Source: MED-G116 sp038147495
Lineage (GTDB): Bacteria > Pseudomonadota > Alphaproteobacteria > Puniceispirillales > Puniceispirillaceae
Direction of reading: 5' to 3'
NCBI GenBank assembly: GCA_038147495.1
Contig: JAYQTT010000012.1
Location: 49,431 to 113,430, forward strand
DNA length: 64,000 nt
Shown here: positions 27,425 through 35,947 of the stretch, in pieces
Layout of the letters: each line of letters opens with the position of its first letter
Position numbering within the stretch: position 1 is the stretch's first letter
The notes under the pieces: generated by a model
Told to the model about the DNA's origin: nothing
Database searches by the model: none
What the model saw: the letters and a program-made list of their open reading frames with translations, nothing else
Made by a program: the position numbers and the translations under genes

Positions 27425-27734
27425 TCATTTTCCATTTCTATCAACATCTCTATCACTCTATGTCACCATGCCAAGACGCGGGAACTCAATATCAAACGCA
27501 ACAGCTGGACACTCGCGGGACATTCCGACACATGGATAACCCAGAGATTAACAGCCATAAGCAGAGGGTTGTTGATAAAGCAGCCTTCTGAATTACATTG
27601 TGAACCACATTTTGAATTACATTCAACAGCGGAAGCTTGACGTTCTTCACGGGCAGGCATTCAGCTCATGTCAAAGGCAGAATAAACAGCTATGCGGGAG
27701 TGCTCTTTAGATTAAGAGTTGTGGGGGGAATCTG
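27425..27734. other. Intergenic region with a tandem repeat
   Basis: A stretch of about 310 bp between the small minus-strand ORFs and the GMC oxidoreductase. Apart from the three-unit tandem repeat listed separately and a purine-rich ribosome-binding site near 27722-27729, I see no gene, hairpin or recognisable promoter. It must hold the promoter of the GMC-TerC pair. Confidence 0.5.
27589..27624 (+). repeat. Three tandem 12-bp repeats
   Basis: TGAATTACATTG, TGAACCACATTT and TGAATTACATTC follow one another without gaps. Copies 1 and 3 differ at only the last base, and the middle copy differs at a few positions. They lie about 110 bp upstream of the GMC oxidoreductase. They could be iterated protein-binding sites or a decaying minisatellite. 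Confidence 0.7.
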
Positions 27735-29330
27735 GTGGAATTTGATTTTATTATCATTGGTGCTGGCTCTGCCGGTTGTGTTTTGGCGAATCGCCTTTCG
27801 GCAAACCCGAATATGAAGGTTGCCTTGCTCGAAGCCGGTGGCCCAGACCGTTCGCCCTGGATCCATATCCCTGTCGGCTATTTCAAGACCATGGGAAATC
27901 CCAAACTCGACTGGTGTTTTCAGACCCAGCCTGACCCCGGATTGAATGGCCGTTCAATTGCGTGGCCGCGCGGCAAGGTGCTGGGCGGCAGCAGCTCGAT
28001 CAATGGCCTTCTCTATGTTCGCGGCCAAGCCGAGGACTTCGACCATTGGCGGCAGCTTGGCAATGCTGGCTGGGGCTGGGATGACGTTGCCCCATTGTTC
28101 AAACGGGCAGAAAGCTGGGAGGGTGAAACATCACCGCTTCGAGGCACCGATGGCCCCTTGCATGTGTCACAAAACCGGGTCAAGCGCGACATTGTCGATG
28201 CTTGGCTGGAAGCCGCCATCGAGTCGGGATACAAGGCGAACGCGGATTATAATGGCGAAAGTCAGGAAGGCGTTGCTCACTTTCAGATGACAATGCGAGA
28301 CGGACGGCGATGCAGTTCGGCGGTAGCCTATCTGAAACCTGTTCGCAACCGCCCTAATTTGACCGTCTTTACCAACGCTATGACCGACAAAATCCTGTTT
28401 GACGGCATGCGCGCCATTGGTGTCCAGTGCCGGATCAGAGGTGTCCATCAAGTGCTAAAAGCAAAGGGAGAGATCATTCTCTCGGCAGGCGCGATCGGGT
28501 CACCGCATTTGCTGATGCTATCGGGGGTCGGTGATGGGGCAGAATTGTCGTCAAAGGGCATTGCTGTCGTCAAGGACAGCCCGGGCGTCGGCAAAAATCT
28601 GCAAGATCATCTCCAGGCCCGACCCGTATTCAAATGTTCGGCAAGCACGATCAACACCGAAATAAAGAGTGTCTTCAGCCAAGCATTGATCGCGCTGAAA
28701 TATGCGGCAACCCGAACTGGTCCGATGGCAATGGCAGCCAGCCTCGGCACCGCCTTTCTCAAAACCCGTCCAGAGCTTGCAACGCCAGATATCCAGTTTC
28801 ATATCCAGCCCTTCAGCGCCGACAAAATGACCGAAGGCAGTCACAAATTCTCCGCCTTCACCACATCGGTCTTGCAACTTCGCCCGGAAAGCACCGGGCA
28901 TCTCGAACTTGTATCCAATTCGCCTGACGATTACCCGGCAATCCATCCAAATTATCTGGCAACACAGACCGATTGTGAAACAATCGTATCCGGAATCAAA
29001 ATTGCCCGCGCAATATGTGGCGCCGAACCGGTTAAATCGCTTATTACGGAAGAATACAGTCCGGGTCGCGATGTTGATCCGGACGATGATGAGGCGATTT
29101 TGCAGTGGGCACGAAATACAGCGACAACAATTTATCATCCCACTGGCACCTGTAAGATGGGACAGGACAAGATGGCGGTGGTTGATGAAAAACTGAAGGT
29201 GCGCGGCATCAGCGGATTACGCGTGGCCGATGCATCAATCATGCCGGTGATCACGTCCGGCAACACCAACGCACCGGCCATCATGATCGGTGAAAAAGCC
29301 TCAGACTTGGTGCTTGGCGAGGCGGTATGA
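27735..29330 (+). CDS. GMC-family FAD oxidoreductase (choline dehydrogenase-like)
   Basis: A 531-residue glucose-methanol-choline oxidoreductase. It has the ADP-binding motif FIIIGAGSAGCVLANRLS (5-22), the first GMC signature GKVLGGSSSINGLLYVRG, the second signature LSAGAIGSPHLLMLSGVGD, and the active-site region TIYHPTGTCKMG with a catalytic His, closing with SGNTNAPAIMIGEKAS. Relatives oxidise choline or other alcohols to aldehydes. BetA is a close relative but betB and betI are absent here, so the alcohol substrate is open. Translation starts at GTG 27735, supported by a GGGGGGAA site; there is no early in-frame ATG. Its stop overlaps the terC start (ATGA). Confidence 0.88.
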   Translation: MEFDFIIIGAGSAGCVLANRLSANPNMKVALLEAGGPDRSPWIHIPVGYFKTMGNPKLDWCFQTQPDPGLNGRSIAWPRGKVLGGSSSINGLLYVRGQAEDFDHWRQLGNAGWGWDDVAPLFKRAESWEGETSPLRGTDGPLHVSQNRVKRDIVDAWLEAAIESGYKANADYNGESQEGVAHFQMTMRDGRRCSSAVAYLKPVRNRPNLTVFTNAMTDKILFDGMRAIGVQCRIRGVHQVLKAKGEIILSAGAIGSPHLLMLSGVGDGAELSSKGIAVVKDSPGVGKNLQDHLQARPVFKCSASTINTEIKSVFSQALIALKYAATRTGPMAMAASLGTAFLKTRPELATPDIQFHIQPFSADKMTEGSHKFSAFTTSVLQLRPESTGHLELVSNSPDDYPAIHPNYLATQTDCETIVSGIKIARAICGAEPVKSLITEEYSPGRDVDPDDDEAILQWARNTATTIYHPTGTCKMGQDKMAVVDEKLKVRGISGLRVADASIMPVITSGNTNAPAIMIGEKASDLVLGEAV

Positions 29331-29956
29331 ATTTCGAGACCATTGCCGATATTGGGCAGATCATTTTCGCCGACATTATCCTGTCGGGCGACAATGCTCT
29401 TGTGATCGGCATGGCGGCTGCGGGGCTCACCCCCGAACTGCGCAAGCGGGCAATCATGCTTGGCATGGCGTTGGCGGCGATATTGCGGATCCTGTTTGCA
29501 GTCGTTGCCACACATCTTCTGGCCATCAAGGGCGTGCTGCTGATCGGTGGCCTGCTGCTGGTATGGGTGTGCTGGCGCTTTTATCAGGATCTCAGGGAAT
29601 TCAACAGCGCCGATGACCTTGTTGAACCGGCAATCCATAGTGATGCAACGGGAGATGTGAACAACACCGGCCAAGAAAACAAATTCTTTGGACGGGCGCT
29701 GTTCACCATACTTCTCGCTGACGTATCGATGTCGATCGATAATATTGTTGCTGTTGCCGCAATCGCCAGAGACGATACTAAATTGCTGGTTTTCGGACTT
29801 GGCTTGGCGATTCTGATGATGGCTCTATTTGCCTCTGTCATCATGAAGATCATGTTGCGCTATCGCTGGCTGTCTTATCTTGGCCTTGGGTTCCTGTGCT
29901 ATCTGTCTGCAATGATGCTCTATGATGGCACGGCGGAATTGGCCGGGTGGCAGTAA
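29327..29956 (+). CDS. TerC-family membrane protein
   Basis: A 209-residue integral membrane protein of the TerC/YkoY family, with about seven helices. It has the two family motifs: FADIILSGDNALVIGMA (about 14-30) and LADVSMSIDNIVAVAAIA (about 130-147), each with the acidic/Asn residues thought to bind metal. Characterised relatives export manganese or help metallate exoproteins. The ATG overlaps the stop of the GMC oxidoreductase (ATGA), so translation of the two is coupled. This pairing is unusual. Confidence 0.88.
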   Translation: MNFETIADIGQIIFADIILSGDNALVIGMAAAGLTPELRKRAIMLGMALAAILRILFAVVATHLLAIKGVLLIGGLLLVWVCWRFYQDLREFNSADDLVEPAIHSDATGDVNNTGQENKFFGRALFTILLADVSMSIDNIVAVAAIARDDTKLLVFGLGLAILMMALFASVIMKIMLRYRWLSYLGLGFLCYLSAMMLYDGTAELAGWQ

Positions 29957-29990
29957 CAGCAAAGCCATTTCCCACAGCGGCCTGACCTGC

Positions 29991-31031
29991 CTATACGTCC
30001 TTCACCGCAGTAAGTGATCCACGCAATTCAATTGTCGCATCGAGCGCGGGTGCCGGCACAAGATCTCGGCCTTCAACCATATCGATCAGCATCTCCGCTG
30101 CCTTTTTACCCATCTCACGATGCGGCACATGCACGGTCGTCAATTCGGGTGTCACAACTCTGGCAAGCTCAATATCATCAAATCCGGTTATGGACACATC
30201 ATCCGGGACACTGATCCCCAGCCGATTCGCGCAACGCAAAGCCCCCACCGCAAGAACATCATTTCCGCAAAAAATAACGGTGGGTGGATTCGGCAAACCC
30301 ATCAATGTCTGGAATGCCGCGGCGCCGGTTTCCACGCCATATTCGGTCTCAATCACCGTCAGCTGCGCCGGATCAAGGCCTTTCTCGACCATTGATTGCT
30401 GCACGGCAACAACACGCGCCCGCGCACGGTCATTTGTTTTGGTATGCGCCGAGATCATCCCAATTTTTCGATGACCAAGTTCAAGCACCACGTCAGCAAG
30501 TGACCGCATCGCGGCAAAATTGTCAAAACCGATGGATGGCAAAATGGCGTCAGGGTCATGTGCCCAGGCAACAAGTGCAGGGATGTTGCGCGCCTCCAAA
30601 TAGCGGAGTGTCTCTGCATCGCGGTCATGCCCGATCAGCAACAGACCATCCGCGCCTCGTGAGGCAAGCACGCGCACCTGTTCCATTTCAACTTTCGAAT
30701 CATATGAGGAACTTGCGACAAGCAATGTGTAGCCCCGCATATGCAGGGCGTCCTGAAACGCCTGCAAGCCCCGGGCAAAAATGGCGTTCTCCATAGTTGG
30801 AATAACAGCGCCAATGGTGTGCGTGCGTTGCGCCGCCATCACCTTTGCCCCAAAATTGGGGGTATATTCCAGCGCGCGCACGGCATCCATGACGCGCAAC
30901 CGGGTGCGTTCCACCACCCTATCTGGCTTGTTCAGACAGCGAGATACAGTAGCTGTTGACACACCGGCCTTGCGCGCAACATCGTCCAATGTCGGCGAAG
31001 CACTACGCGTTGATCTCACCGTTTTCACCAT
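29991..31031 (-). CDS. LacI-family repressor, likely regulator of the DHPS operon
   Basis: A 346-residue regulator. The N-terminal helix-turn-helix is textbook LacI: LDDVARKAGVSTATVSRCLNKP with the hinge VRALEYTPNFGAKVMA. The rest is a periplasmic-binding-protein-like sugar or ligand domain, ending in the typical HREMGKKAAEMLIDMVEG. It is transcribed away from the TRAP transporter and hps genes, and two LacI-type palindromes lie in the shared intergenic region. It most likely represses that operon until DHPS or a derivative binds. Start ATG 31031. The regulator type used for hps genes varies between bacteria, so the link rests on position. Confidence 0.88.
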   Translation of the reverse strand: MVKTVRSTRSASPTLDDVARKAGVSTATVSRCLNKPDRVVERTRLRVMDAVRALEYTPNFGAKVMAAQRTHTIGAVIPTMENAIFARGLQAFQDALHMRGYTLLVASSSYDSKVEMEQVRVLASRGADGLLLIGHDRDAETLRYLEARNIPALVAWAHDPDAILPSIGFDNFAAMRSLADVVLELGHRKIGMISAHTKTNDRARARVVAVQQSMVEKGLDPAQLTVIETEYGVETGAAAFQTLMGLPNPPTVIFCGNDVLAVGALRCANRLGISVPDDVSITGFDDIELARVVTPELTTVHVPHREMGKKAAEMLIDMVEGRDLVPAPALDATIELRGSLTAVKDV

Positions 31032-31160
31032 GTGATGTCACACAGCCAAATCCACACCAGACAGCCCTTTCTCGCAAATTAAAATGCGTCACCAAGCCCT
31101 GTCTATCACATACCGGGCTTTCTGCCGAATTACCGGTGATTCTATTCTATTTCGCAAACA

Positions 31161-31180
31161 AAATGTAAGCCCTTACATTT
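31161..31180. promoter_or_regulatory. LacI-type operator O1
   Basis: AAATGTAAGCCCTTACATTT: nine-base arms in perfect symmetry around CC. It lies 86 bp before the first gene of the transport operon. The core TGTAAGC-x-CTTACA matches the usual LacI-family layout with a central CG-rich pair. It is centred 36 bp from O2. Confidence 0.8.
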
Positions 31181-31199
31181 AACTCTTGCATCTCGCGAA

Positions 31200-31213
31200 T
31201 GTAAGCGCTTACC
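31200..31213. promoter_or_regulatory. LacI-type operator O2
   Basis: TGTAAGCGCTTACC contains the perfect 12-bp palindrome GTAAGCGCTTAC with the central CG typical of LacI-family operators. The half-site CTTACA occurs again just after it. Its distance from the start codon at 31247 places it over or just after the promoter, a good position for repression. Confidence 0.82.
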
Positions 31214-31246
31214 CTTACACGCATCATCTACCGAGGAGACACAGAA

Positions 31247-31441
31247 ATGTGGCTTACGATTTCATCGCTGATGTTTGGTGTTTTTGTCTTGAACGTTGTT
31301 TTGGGCTCGATGGCCAAGTTTTCATTTCTCAGCGATGTCGGGGAGATGTTGGTTCTTCTCGCGGCAACTGCATTATTTGTTGTGGCGATACTTCAAAAAG
31401 AAGCTGAAGCGAAAAAAGAGCGTTTCAGCGAAAACACGTAA
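31247..31441 (+). CDS. Small membrane protein at the head of the TRAP/DHPS operon
   Basis: A 64-residue protein with two hydrophobic helices: MWLTISSLMFGVFVLNVVLG and GEMLVLLAATALFVVAILQ, and a charged C-terminal tail (KEAEAKKERFSE). The ATG has a GAGGAG ribosome-binding site and lies directly behind the operators, 13 bp ahead of the dctP-type gene. That makes it a genuine small gene rather than a chance frame. I know of no named function; it may help assemble or stabilise the transporter. Confidence 0.75.
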   Translation: MWLTISSLMFGVFVLNVVLGSMAKFSFLSDVGEMLVLLAATALFVVAILQKEAEAKKERFSENT

Positions 31442-31454
31442 GGGAGAAATAACC

Positions 31455-32603
31455 GTGACACAAGAATTCGACGGACCAAAGTCCGAAGAGCGGCGCACAT
31501 TTCTAAAACTTGCAACCGGTGGTAGCTTCACCGCTGCAGTAATGCTGGCAGCCGGCGGCATGCTTGGAAGCAACGAAGCTGTTGCACAAACAGCCGCAGA
31601 AGAGCGCGAGCGGGAAAAGGCAGCCGACCACGTCATGACAGTGGCAACAGCCTATGTGCTTGGCGCATCACGCAGCTACCCGATTTTGCAGCTTGATCTC
31701 AAAGAAAACATTCAGAACGCAACAAATGGCAAGGTGTATGTCAAACTGGCGCCGGGCGGACAGCTTGGTGCAGGCGGTGCATTGGTTCAGAAAGTGCAGT
31801 CAGGCACGATTCAGGCGGCACAGCATTCACTGTCAAATTTTGCGCCATTTGCGCCAACGGTTGACCTGATCAACATGCCGTATTTCTGCGGCTCAAATCA
31901 GCTCTTCACCAACCTTGTGCATTCCGACTTCTGGGACAAAGAAGTCCATCCAAAGGTTGAGGCAAATGGCTTCAAGGCGCTGTTCTATGTGAACATCGAT
32001 CCACGCGTTGTGGCGGTTCGCAAAGGCGGTGCTGGCGCGGTGATCACTCCGGGTGATTTGGCTGGTGTGAAATTCAGAGTCCCCGGCTCAAAGATGTTGC
32101 AGCAATATTACCGTATGGTTGGTGCCAACCCAACACCGGTTGCCTGGGGCGAAACGCCTTCTGCCATCAAGCAGGGTGTTGCCGACGCGCTTGATCCATC
32201 AGTTGGCGCATTGTACGTCTTTGGCTTCAAGGACATCCTCAGCCATGTAACCTTCACTCAGGCCGTTCCAGACAGCCAGGTTTATTCCTGTAATCTGGAG
32301 TGGTTCAACAGCCTGCCAAGTGACGTGCAGGAAGGTGTGATGTGGGGCTCAGAGATGACCAGACACATGAACCTTGCGAAAGTGCCATCGGCACGTGCAT
32401 ACGCCATGTCAGAGCTTGTCAAATCTGGTGTTCAGTTCCACTCGCTGAGTGATGATCAGCTTGCGGAATGGAAAGCTACCGGTGGATATCAGCGGTCAGA
32501 ATGGGACACATTCAAGAAAGAGCTGGCCGGTTCAATGGCCAACTTTGCCAAGCTTGAGGAAGCAGCGAACACGCAAGGTCGGCATTACGTCCACGACGCG
32601 TAA
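31455..32603 (+). CDS. hpsK: TRAP transporter substrate-binding protein, probably for DHPS
   Basis: A 382-residue DctP-type periplasmic binding protein. The N-terminus has a twin-arginine signal, EERRTFLKLATGG, followed by a hydrophobic stretch and AVAQ, so it is probably exported folded by the Tat system. The mature part has the DctP-type core with PGGQLGAGGALVQKVQSGTIQAAQHS and the conserved arginine segment GVKFRVPGSKMLQQYYRMVGANPTPV. The start is GTG 31455 (AGGGAGA upstream); an overlong frame from 31296 reads through the small membrane gene and is rejected. The substrate is inferred from the hps genes downstream, in the same order as known hpsKLM-NOP clusters. Confidence 0.88.
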   Translation: MTQEFDGPKSEERRTFLKLATGGSFTAAVMLAAGGMLGSNEAVAQTAAEEREREKAADHVMTVATAYVLGASRSYPILQLDLKENIQNATNGKVYVKLAPGGQLGAGGALVQKVQSGTIQAAQHSLSNFAPFAPTVDLINMPYFCGSNQLFTNLVHSDFWDKEVHPKVEANGFKALFYVNIDPRVVAVRKGGAGAVITPGDLAGVKFRVPGSKMLQQYYRMVGANPTPVAWGETPSAIKQGVADALDPSVGALYVFGFKDILSHVTFTQAVPDSQVYSCNLEWFNSLPSDVQEGVMWGSEMTRHMNLAKVPSARAYAMSELVKSGVQFHSLSDDQLAEWKATGGYQRSEWDTFKKELAGSMANFAKLEEAANTQGRHYVHDA

Positions 32604-32630
32604 GCCCAACCGAAACAGACTTATAGATGG

Positions 32631-32649
32631 GCGCCGTGTGCAACGGCGC
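32631..32649 (+). promoter_or_regulatory. Intercistronic stem-loop between dctP-type and dctQ-type genes
   Basis: GCGCCGT-GTGCA-ACGGCGC, seven perfect G/C-rich pairs with a five-base loop, 28 bp after the binding-protein stop. There is no T run, so it is not a simple terminator. Such hairpins after binding-protein genes can protect the upstream mRNA and raise the amount of binding protein relative to the permease. Confidence 0.55.
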
Positions 32650-32741
32650 TCATCACCCTCATTCATTTATCAATGTTGAAAACAAATTTGCTCTCTGGCC
32701 GAATCTAGAGACTGTGTCAAAATTATTGCCCTGAGGACGCC

Positions 32742-33257
32742 TTGATCGAATTTCTCCGCCATATAGACCGAAACGCCGAGCGCTGGTTGTTGCTGCTCTT
32801 TTACGTGATGCTCGTGGTAACCATGGCGATTGAGGTGCTGAGACGAGAAATATTTGCGTACTCGTCAATCTGGGGCGAAGAAATCGTCCGCTATTCCTTT
32901 ATCTACCTTGCATGGATCGGGGCGGCGGCGGCGGTCAAGGAACGCGCCCATATTCGTATTGACGTTATCCTTGCGTATCTTGCCCCGCGTCCAAAGGCAG
33001 TGCTCTACATCATCGGCGATCTTGTGATGATTGGCGTTGCGTTCATCGCACTTTACTGGTCCTTCGAGTCAGTAATGGTGTCGGCGAAATTCGGCTCCGT
33101 CAGTCATGGTTTGCGCGTCTCAATGGTGTGGTTTCTTATGGCGGTTCCTCTTGGCTTCACCCTGATGATCTGGCGGCTTTTACAGTCGCTGAAACGGGAT
33201 TTTCAAACATTACGCGAAGGCAAGCCTGTTTATGAGGGCGACAAGCTCTTTGATTAA
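32742..33257 (+). CDS. hpsL: TRAP transporter small membrane subunit (DctQ-type)
   Basis: A 171-residue inner-membrane protein with four helices, as in DctQ. Typical features: the first helix WLLLLFYVMLVVTMAIEVLRR, the conserved WGEEIVRYSFIYLAWIGAAAAVKERAHIRIDV segment (read in two pieces), and a last helix near the C-terminus. Translation probably begins at TTG 32742, supported by GAGGA five bases upstream; no better start exists. It couples the binding protein to the large subunit. Confidence 0.87.
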   Translation: MIEFLRHIDRNAERWLLLLFYVMLVVTMAIEVLRREIFAYSSIWGEEIVRYSFIYLAWIGAAAAVKERAHIRIDVILAYLAPRPKAVLYIIGDLVMIGVAFIALYWSFESVMVSAKFGSVSHGLRVSMVWFLMAVPLGFTLMIWRLLQSLKRDFQTLREGKPVYEGDKLFD

Positions 33258-33268
33258 GGTATCGTGAT

Positions 33269-34597
33269 ATGCTCTGGAACACGCTAAATCAGACTGTTGA
33301 ACTCGGCTGGGATTTTTATATTCCGGTGGCGCTTTTCGTTGGATTGATTGCGCTGGCAATACCGATCTGGGCCTCCATCGGGGTTGCGGCTATTGCCATG
33401 CTGCTCCTGTCCGGTGATTTGCCACTTAGCCTTGTCGGTGAGAGCCTGTTTGACGGCATTGACGCCTTTGCCCTCACTGCCGTGCCTCTATTCATCCTGA
33501 CCGGAGATGTCTTGGTTCGCGCCGGACTTTCACGCAAATTTCTCGATGTTGCCGAGGCACTTACCTGTTGGGCACGAGGGGGATTTGGCTCGGCGACTGT
33601 CCTTGTGTGCGGCATGTTTTCGGCGATTTCAGGATCTGATGCGGCGGGCGCGGCGGCGGTTGGACGGATGACAATTGATCGACTGGTCGAGTCTGGCTAC
33701 ACCCGGCCTTATGCATGCGCACTTGTCGCAAGTGGCGCTTGTACCGGTATTTTGATTCCCCCATCCATTGCCTATATCGTCATTGGCCTTGTTCTGGGCA
33801 TTTCTGCATCGACATTGTTTCTTGCGGCACTGATACCGGGGTTGGCCATTCTCACCTCGATTCTGGTGACCAATATCATTATGAACCGTATCCATGCCTA
33901 TGAGCGTGGAGAGTTAATCTCCTTCGCCGAATGGTTCGACAATCTGAAGAATGCCATATTGCGCGGCTGGTACGCATTTATCGTTCCCGGGATCATCTTT
34001 TACGGCATTTTTTCCGGTCGTCTCACCCCAACCGAGGCGGGTGCCACCGCGGTCATTGTGACCATCATCATCGGTTTTATTCTGGGCACACTCAAACTGT
34101 CTGACTTCCCCGCAATGCTGATCAGCTCTGCCAAGGTGAACGGGGTCATTTTGCCGATCATCGCGTTTTCTCTGCCGCTTGCACAGGCGCTGGCAATCAT
34201 GGGTGTGCCGCAAGGTTTTGTTGGCGCAATCACCGCAATTACCGACAGCCCCTATCTGCTGATCTTGATGATGATCGGTATCCTGATTGCTGCCGGTTGC
34301 GTTATGGAGACAACGCCGAATATCGTTATTTTAGCGCCAATCCTGAAGCCTCTTGCCGACAATATCGGCATGAATGAAATTCAGTTTTGCGTGATGATGA
34401 TCACTGCGCTTGGCGTTGGCTTCATCACACCGCCTCTTGGTCTCAATCTTTTCGTTGTTTCCGGCATTACAGGCGAGCCCATAATGAAGATTGCGGCACG
34501 TGCCGTGCCGTTCGTTCTGTTGATGCTTGTCGTGGTTCTGCTGATTGCATATGTACCGTCTATCTCAACAAGTCTCTTACCGGACATATACAAATAA
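33269..34597 (+). CDS. hpsM: TRAP transporter large membrane subunit (DctM-type)
   Basis: A 442-residue permease with about 11-12 helices, the ion-coupled transport subunit. Family motifs include PLFILTGDVLVRAGLSRKF, GMFSAISGSDAAGAAAVG, IPPSIAYIVIG, FSGRLTPTEAGATAVI and the C-terminal GFITPPLGLNLFVVSGI. It imports the substrate using a sodium or proton gradient. It starts 11 bp after the small subunit, and hpsN begins 60 bp downstream. Confidence 0.92.
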   Translation: MLWNTLNQTVELGWDFYIPVALFVGLIALAIPIWASIGVAAIAMLLLSGDLPLSLVGESLFDGIDAFALTAVPLFILTGDVLVRAGLSRKFLDVAEALTCWARGGFGSATVLVCGMFSAISGSDAAGAAAVGRMTIDRLVESGYTRPYACALVASGACTGILIPPSIAYIVIGLVLGISASTLFLAALIPGLAILTSILVTNIIMNRIHAYERGELISFAEWFDNLKNAILRGWYAFIVPGIIFYGIFSGRLTPTEAGATAVIVTIIIGFILGTLKLSDFPAMLISSAKVNGVILPIIAFSLPLAQALAIMGVPQGFVGAITAITDSPYLLILMMIGILIAAGCVMETTPNIVILAPILKPLADNIGMNEIQFCVMMITALGVGFITPPLGLNLFVVSGITGEPIMKIAARAVPFVLLMLVVVLLIAYVPSISTSLLPDIYK

Positions 34598-34657
34598 ATT
34601 TGTTGTGTTTGTCTTTCACAATATTCCGAATTCCAACCTATAAATACGGACAATAAA

Positions 34658-35947
34658 ATGGCTATTACCTATCTGAAGAAAGCAACAAAGACCCCGCAAA
34701 CAGGCACTGACGAGACCCGCAAGATCGTCGCCGATATGCTGGCCAAAATAGAGGCTGGCGGTGAGGAAGCCGCATTGGCCTATGGACGGGACCTTGACGG
34801 TTATCATGGTGAGGCCATCGTGTCGGAAGAGGCCATTGCCCGCGCCGCGGATGCGGTGTCAGACCAGTTGAAAGACGACATCAAGTTTGCCTTTGACCGC
34901 GTGACCAAATTTGCCAAAGCACAAAAGGACTCGATTCAGGAGTTCGAAACCGAATTGTCACCCGGGCTTTGGGCCGGACAAAAGCTCATCCCGATTGAGA
35001 CGGCCGGCTGTTACGTTCCGGGCGGGCGCTATGCGCATGTGGCGTCCGCGATCATGTCGATTGCCACGGCAAAGGTCGCCGGTGTGAAAAACATTGTTGC
35101 CTGCTCCGCACCTAACGAAAATGGACCAAACCCGGCAATCATCTATGCGATGAATATGTGCGGTGCCGACACCATCCTGTCACTTGGCGGCGTTCAGGGT
35201 ATTGCCGCGATGGCATTTGGCCTGTTCACCGGCAATCCGGCGCGTATTCTTGTTGGCCCGGGCAACCGTTTTGTCGCCGAAGCCAAGCGTACACTCTATG
35301 GCCGGGTTGGCATTGACATGTTTGCTGGCCCCACCGAAATCGCGATCATCGCCGATGAAACCGCAGATGCCGCCGTGGTGGCGGAAGATCTTGTCAGCCA
35401 GGCAGAACACGGTCCGGACTCACCGGCATGGCTGTTCACTACCTCACGCCAGCTGGCCGAGGATGTCATGGCGCAGATGGACAAGCATATCAACGCCCTG
35501 CCTGAAACCGCCCGCAATGCCGCCACAGCCGCATGGCGCGACTATGGCGAGGTTGTGCTGTGCGACACGCATGAAGAGGCTGTTCAGGTATCGGATGATT
35601 ACGCCGCCGAGCATCTTGAGGTGCATACCGGACGTGACCAATGGTACTCAGACAATCTGAAAAACTATGGCTCATTGTTTGTCGGTGAAGAGACAACTGT
35701 CAGCTATGGTGACAAATGTTCAGGCACCAATCACATCCTGCCAACCAAAGGCGCGGCGCATTACACTGGCGGCCTGTCAGTTCATAAATTCTTGAAAGTC
35801 GTCACCACACAGCGGATGACAAAAGAAGCCAATCGCGAGGTTGGTCAGGCCGCGGCACGCATTTCACGCCTTGAGGGTATGGAAGGCCACGCCCGTGCAG
35901 CCGATGTCCGGCTTCGCAAATATTTCCCCGGTGAAAACCTTGGCTAA
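34658..35947 (+). CDS. hpsN: Sulfopropanediol 3-dehydrogenase (HisD-like)
   Basis: A 429-residue paralogue of histidinol dehydrogenase. It keeps the HisD fold and metal-site motif SQAEHGPDS (Gln and His ligands) and the later DKCSGTNHILPT and SVHKF blocks, but there are no histidine-biosynthesis genes around it. AGCYVPGGRYAHVASAIMS is close to what I recall of HpsN, which oxidises (R)-2,3-dihydroxypropane-1-sulfonate to (R)-sulfolactate in two NAD-dependent steps. The neighbours (TRAP transporter upstream, HpsO and HpsP downstream) match the known DHPS cluster and are the main reason for choosing HpsN over HisD. Confidence 0.88.
   Translation: MAITYLKKATKTPQTGTDETRKIVADMLAKIEAGGEEAALAYGRDLDGYHGEAIVSEEAIARAADAVSDQLKDDIKFAFDRVTKFAKAQKDSIQEFETELSPGLWAGQKLIPIETAGCYVPGGRYAHVASAIMSIATAKVAGVKNIVACSAPNENGPNPAIIYAMNMCGADTILSLGGVQGIAAMAFGLFTGNPARILVGPGNRFVAEAKRTLYGRVGIDMFAGPTEIAIIADETADAAVVAEDLVSQAEHGPDSPAWLFTTSRQLAEDVMAQMDKHINALPETARNAATAAWRDYGEVVLCDTHEEAVQVSDDYAAEHLEVHTGRDQWYSDNLKNYGSLFVGEETTVSYGDKCSGTNHILPTKGAAHYTGGLSVHKFLKVVTTQRMTKEANREVGQAAARISRLEGMEGHARAADVRLRKYFPGENLG

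Noticed and set aside
31296..31454. Longer start for the TRAP binding protein
   Set aside because: It would overlap the small membrane gene in another frame and place non-signal sequence before the Tat motif; GTG 31455 has a good ribosome-binding site.
34658..35947. Histidinol dehydrogenase (HisD)
   Set aside because: No histidine-pathway neighbours; position between a TRAP transporter and hpsO/hpsP matches HpsN.
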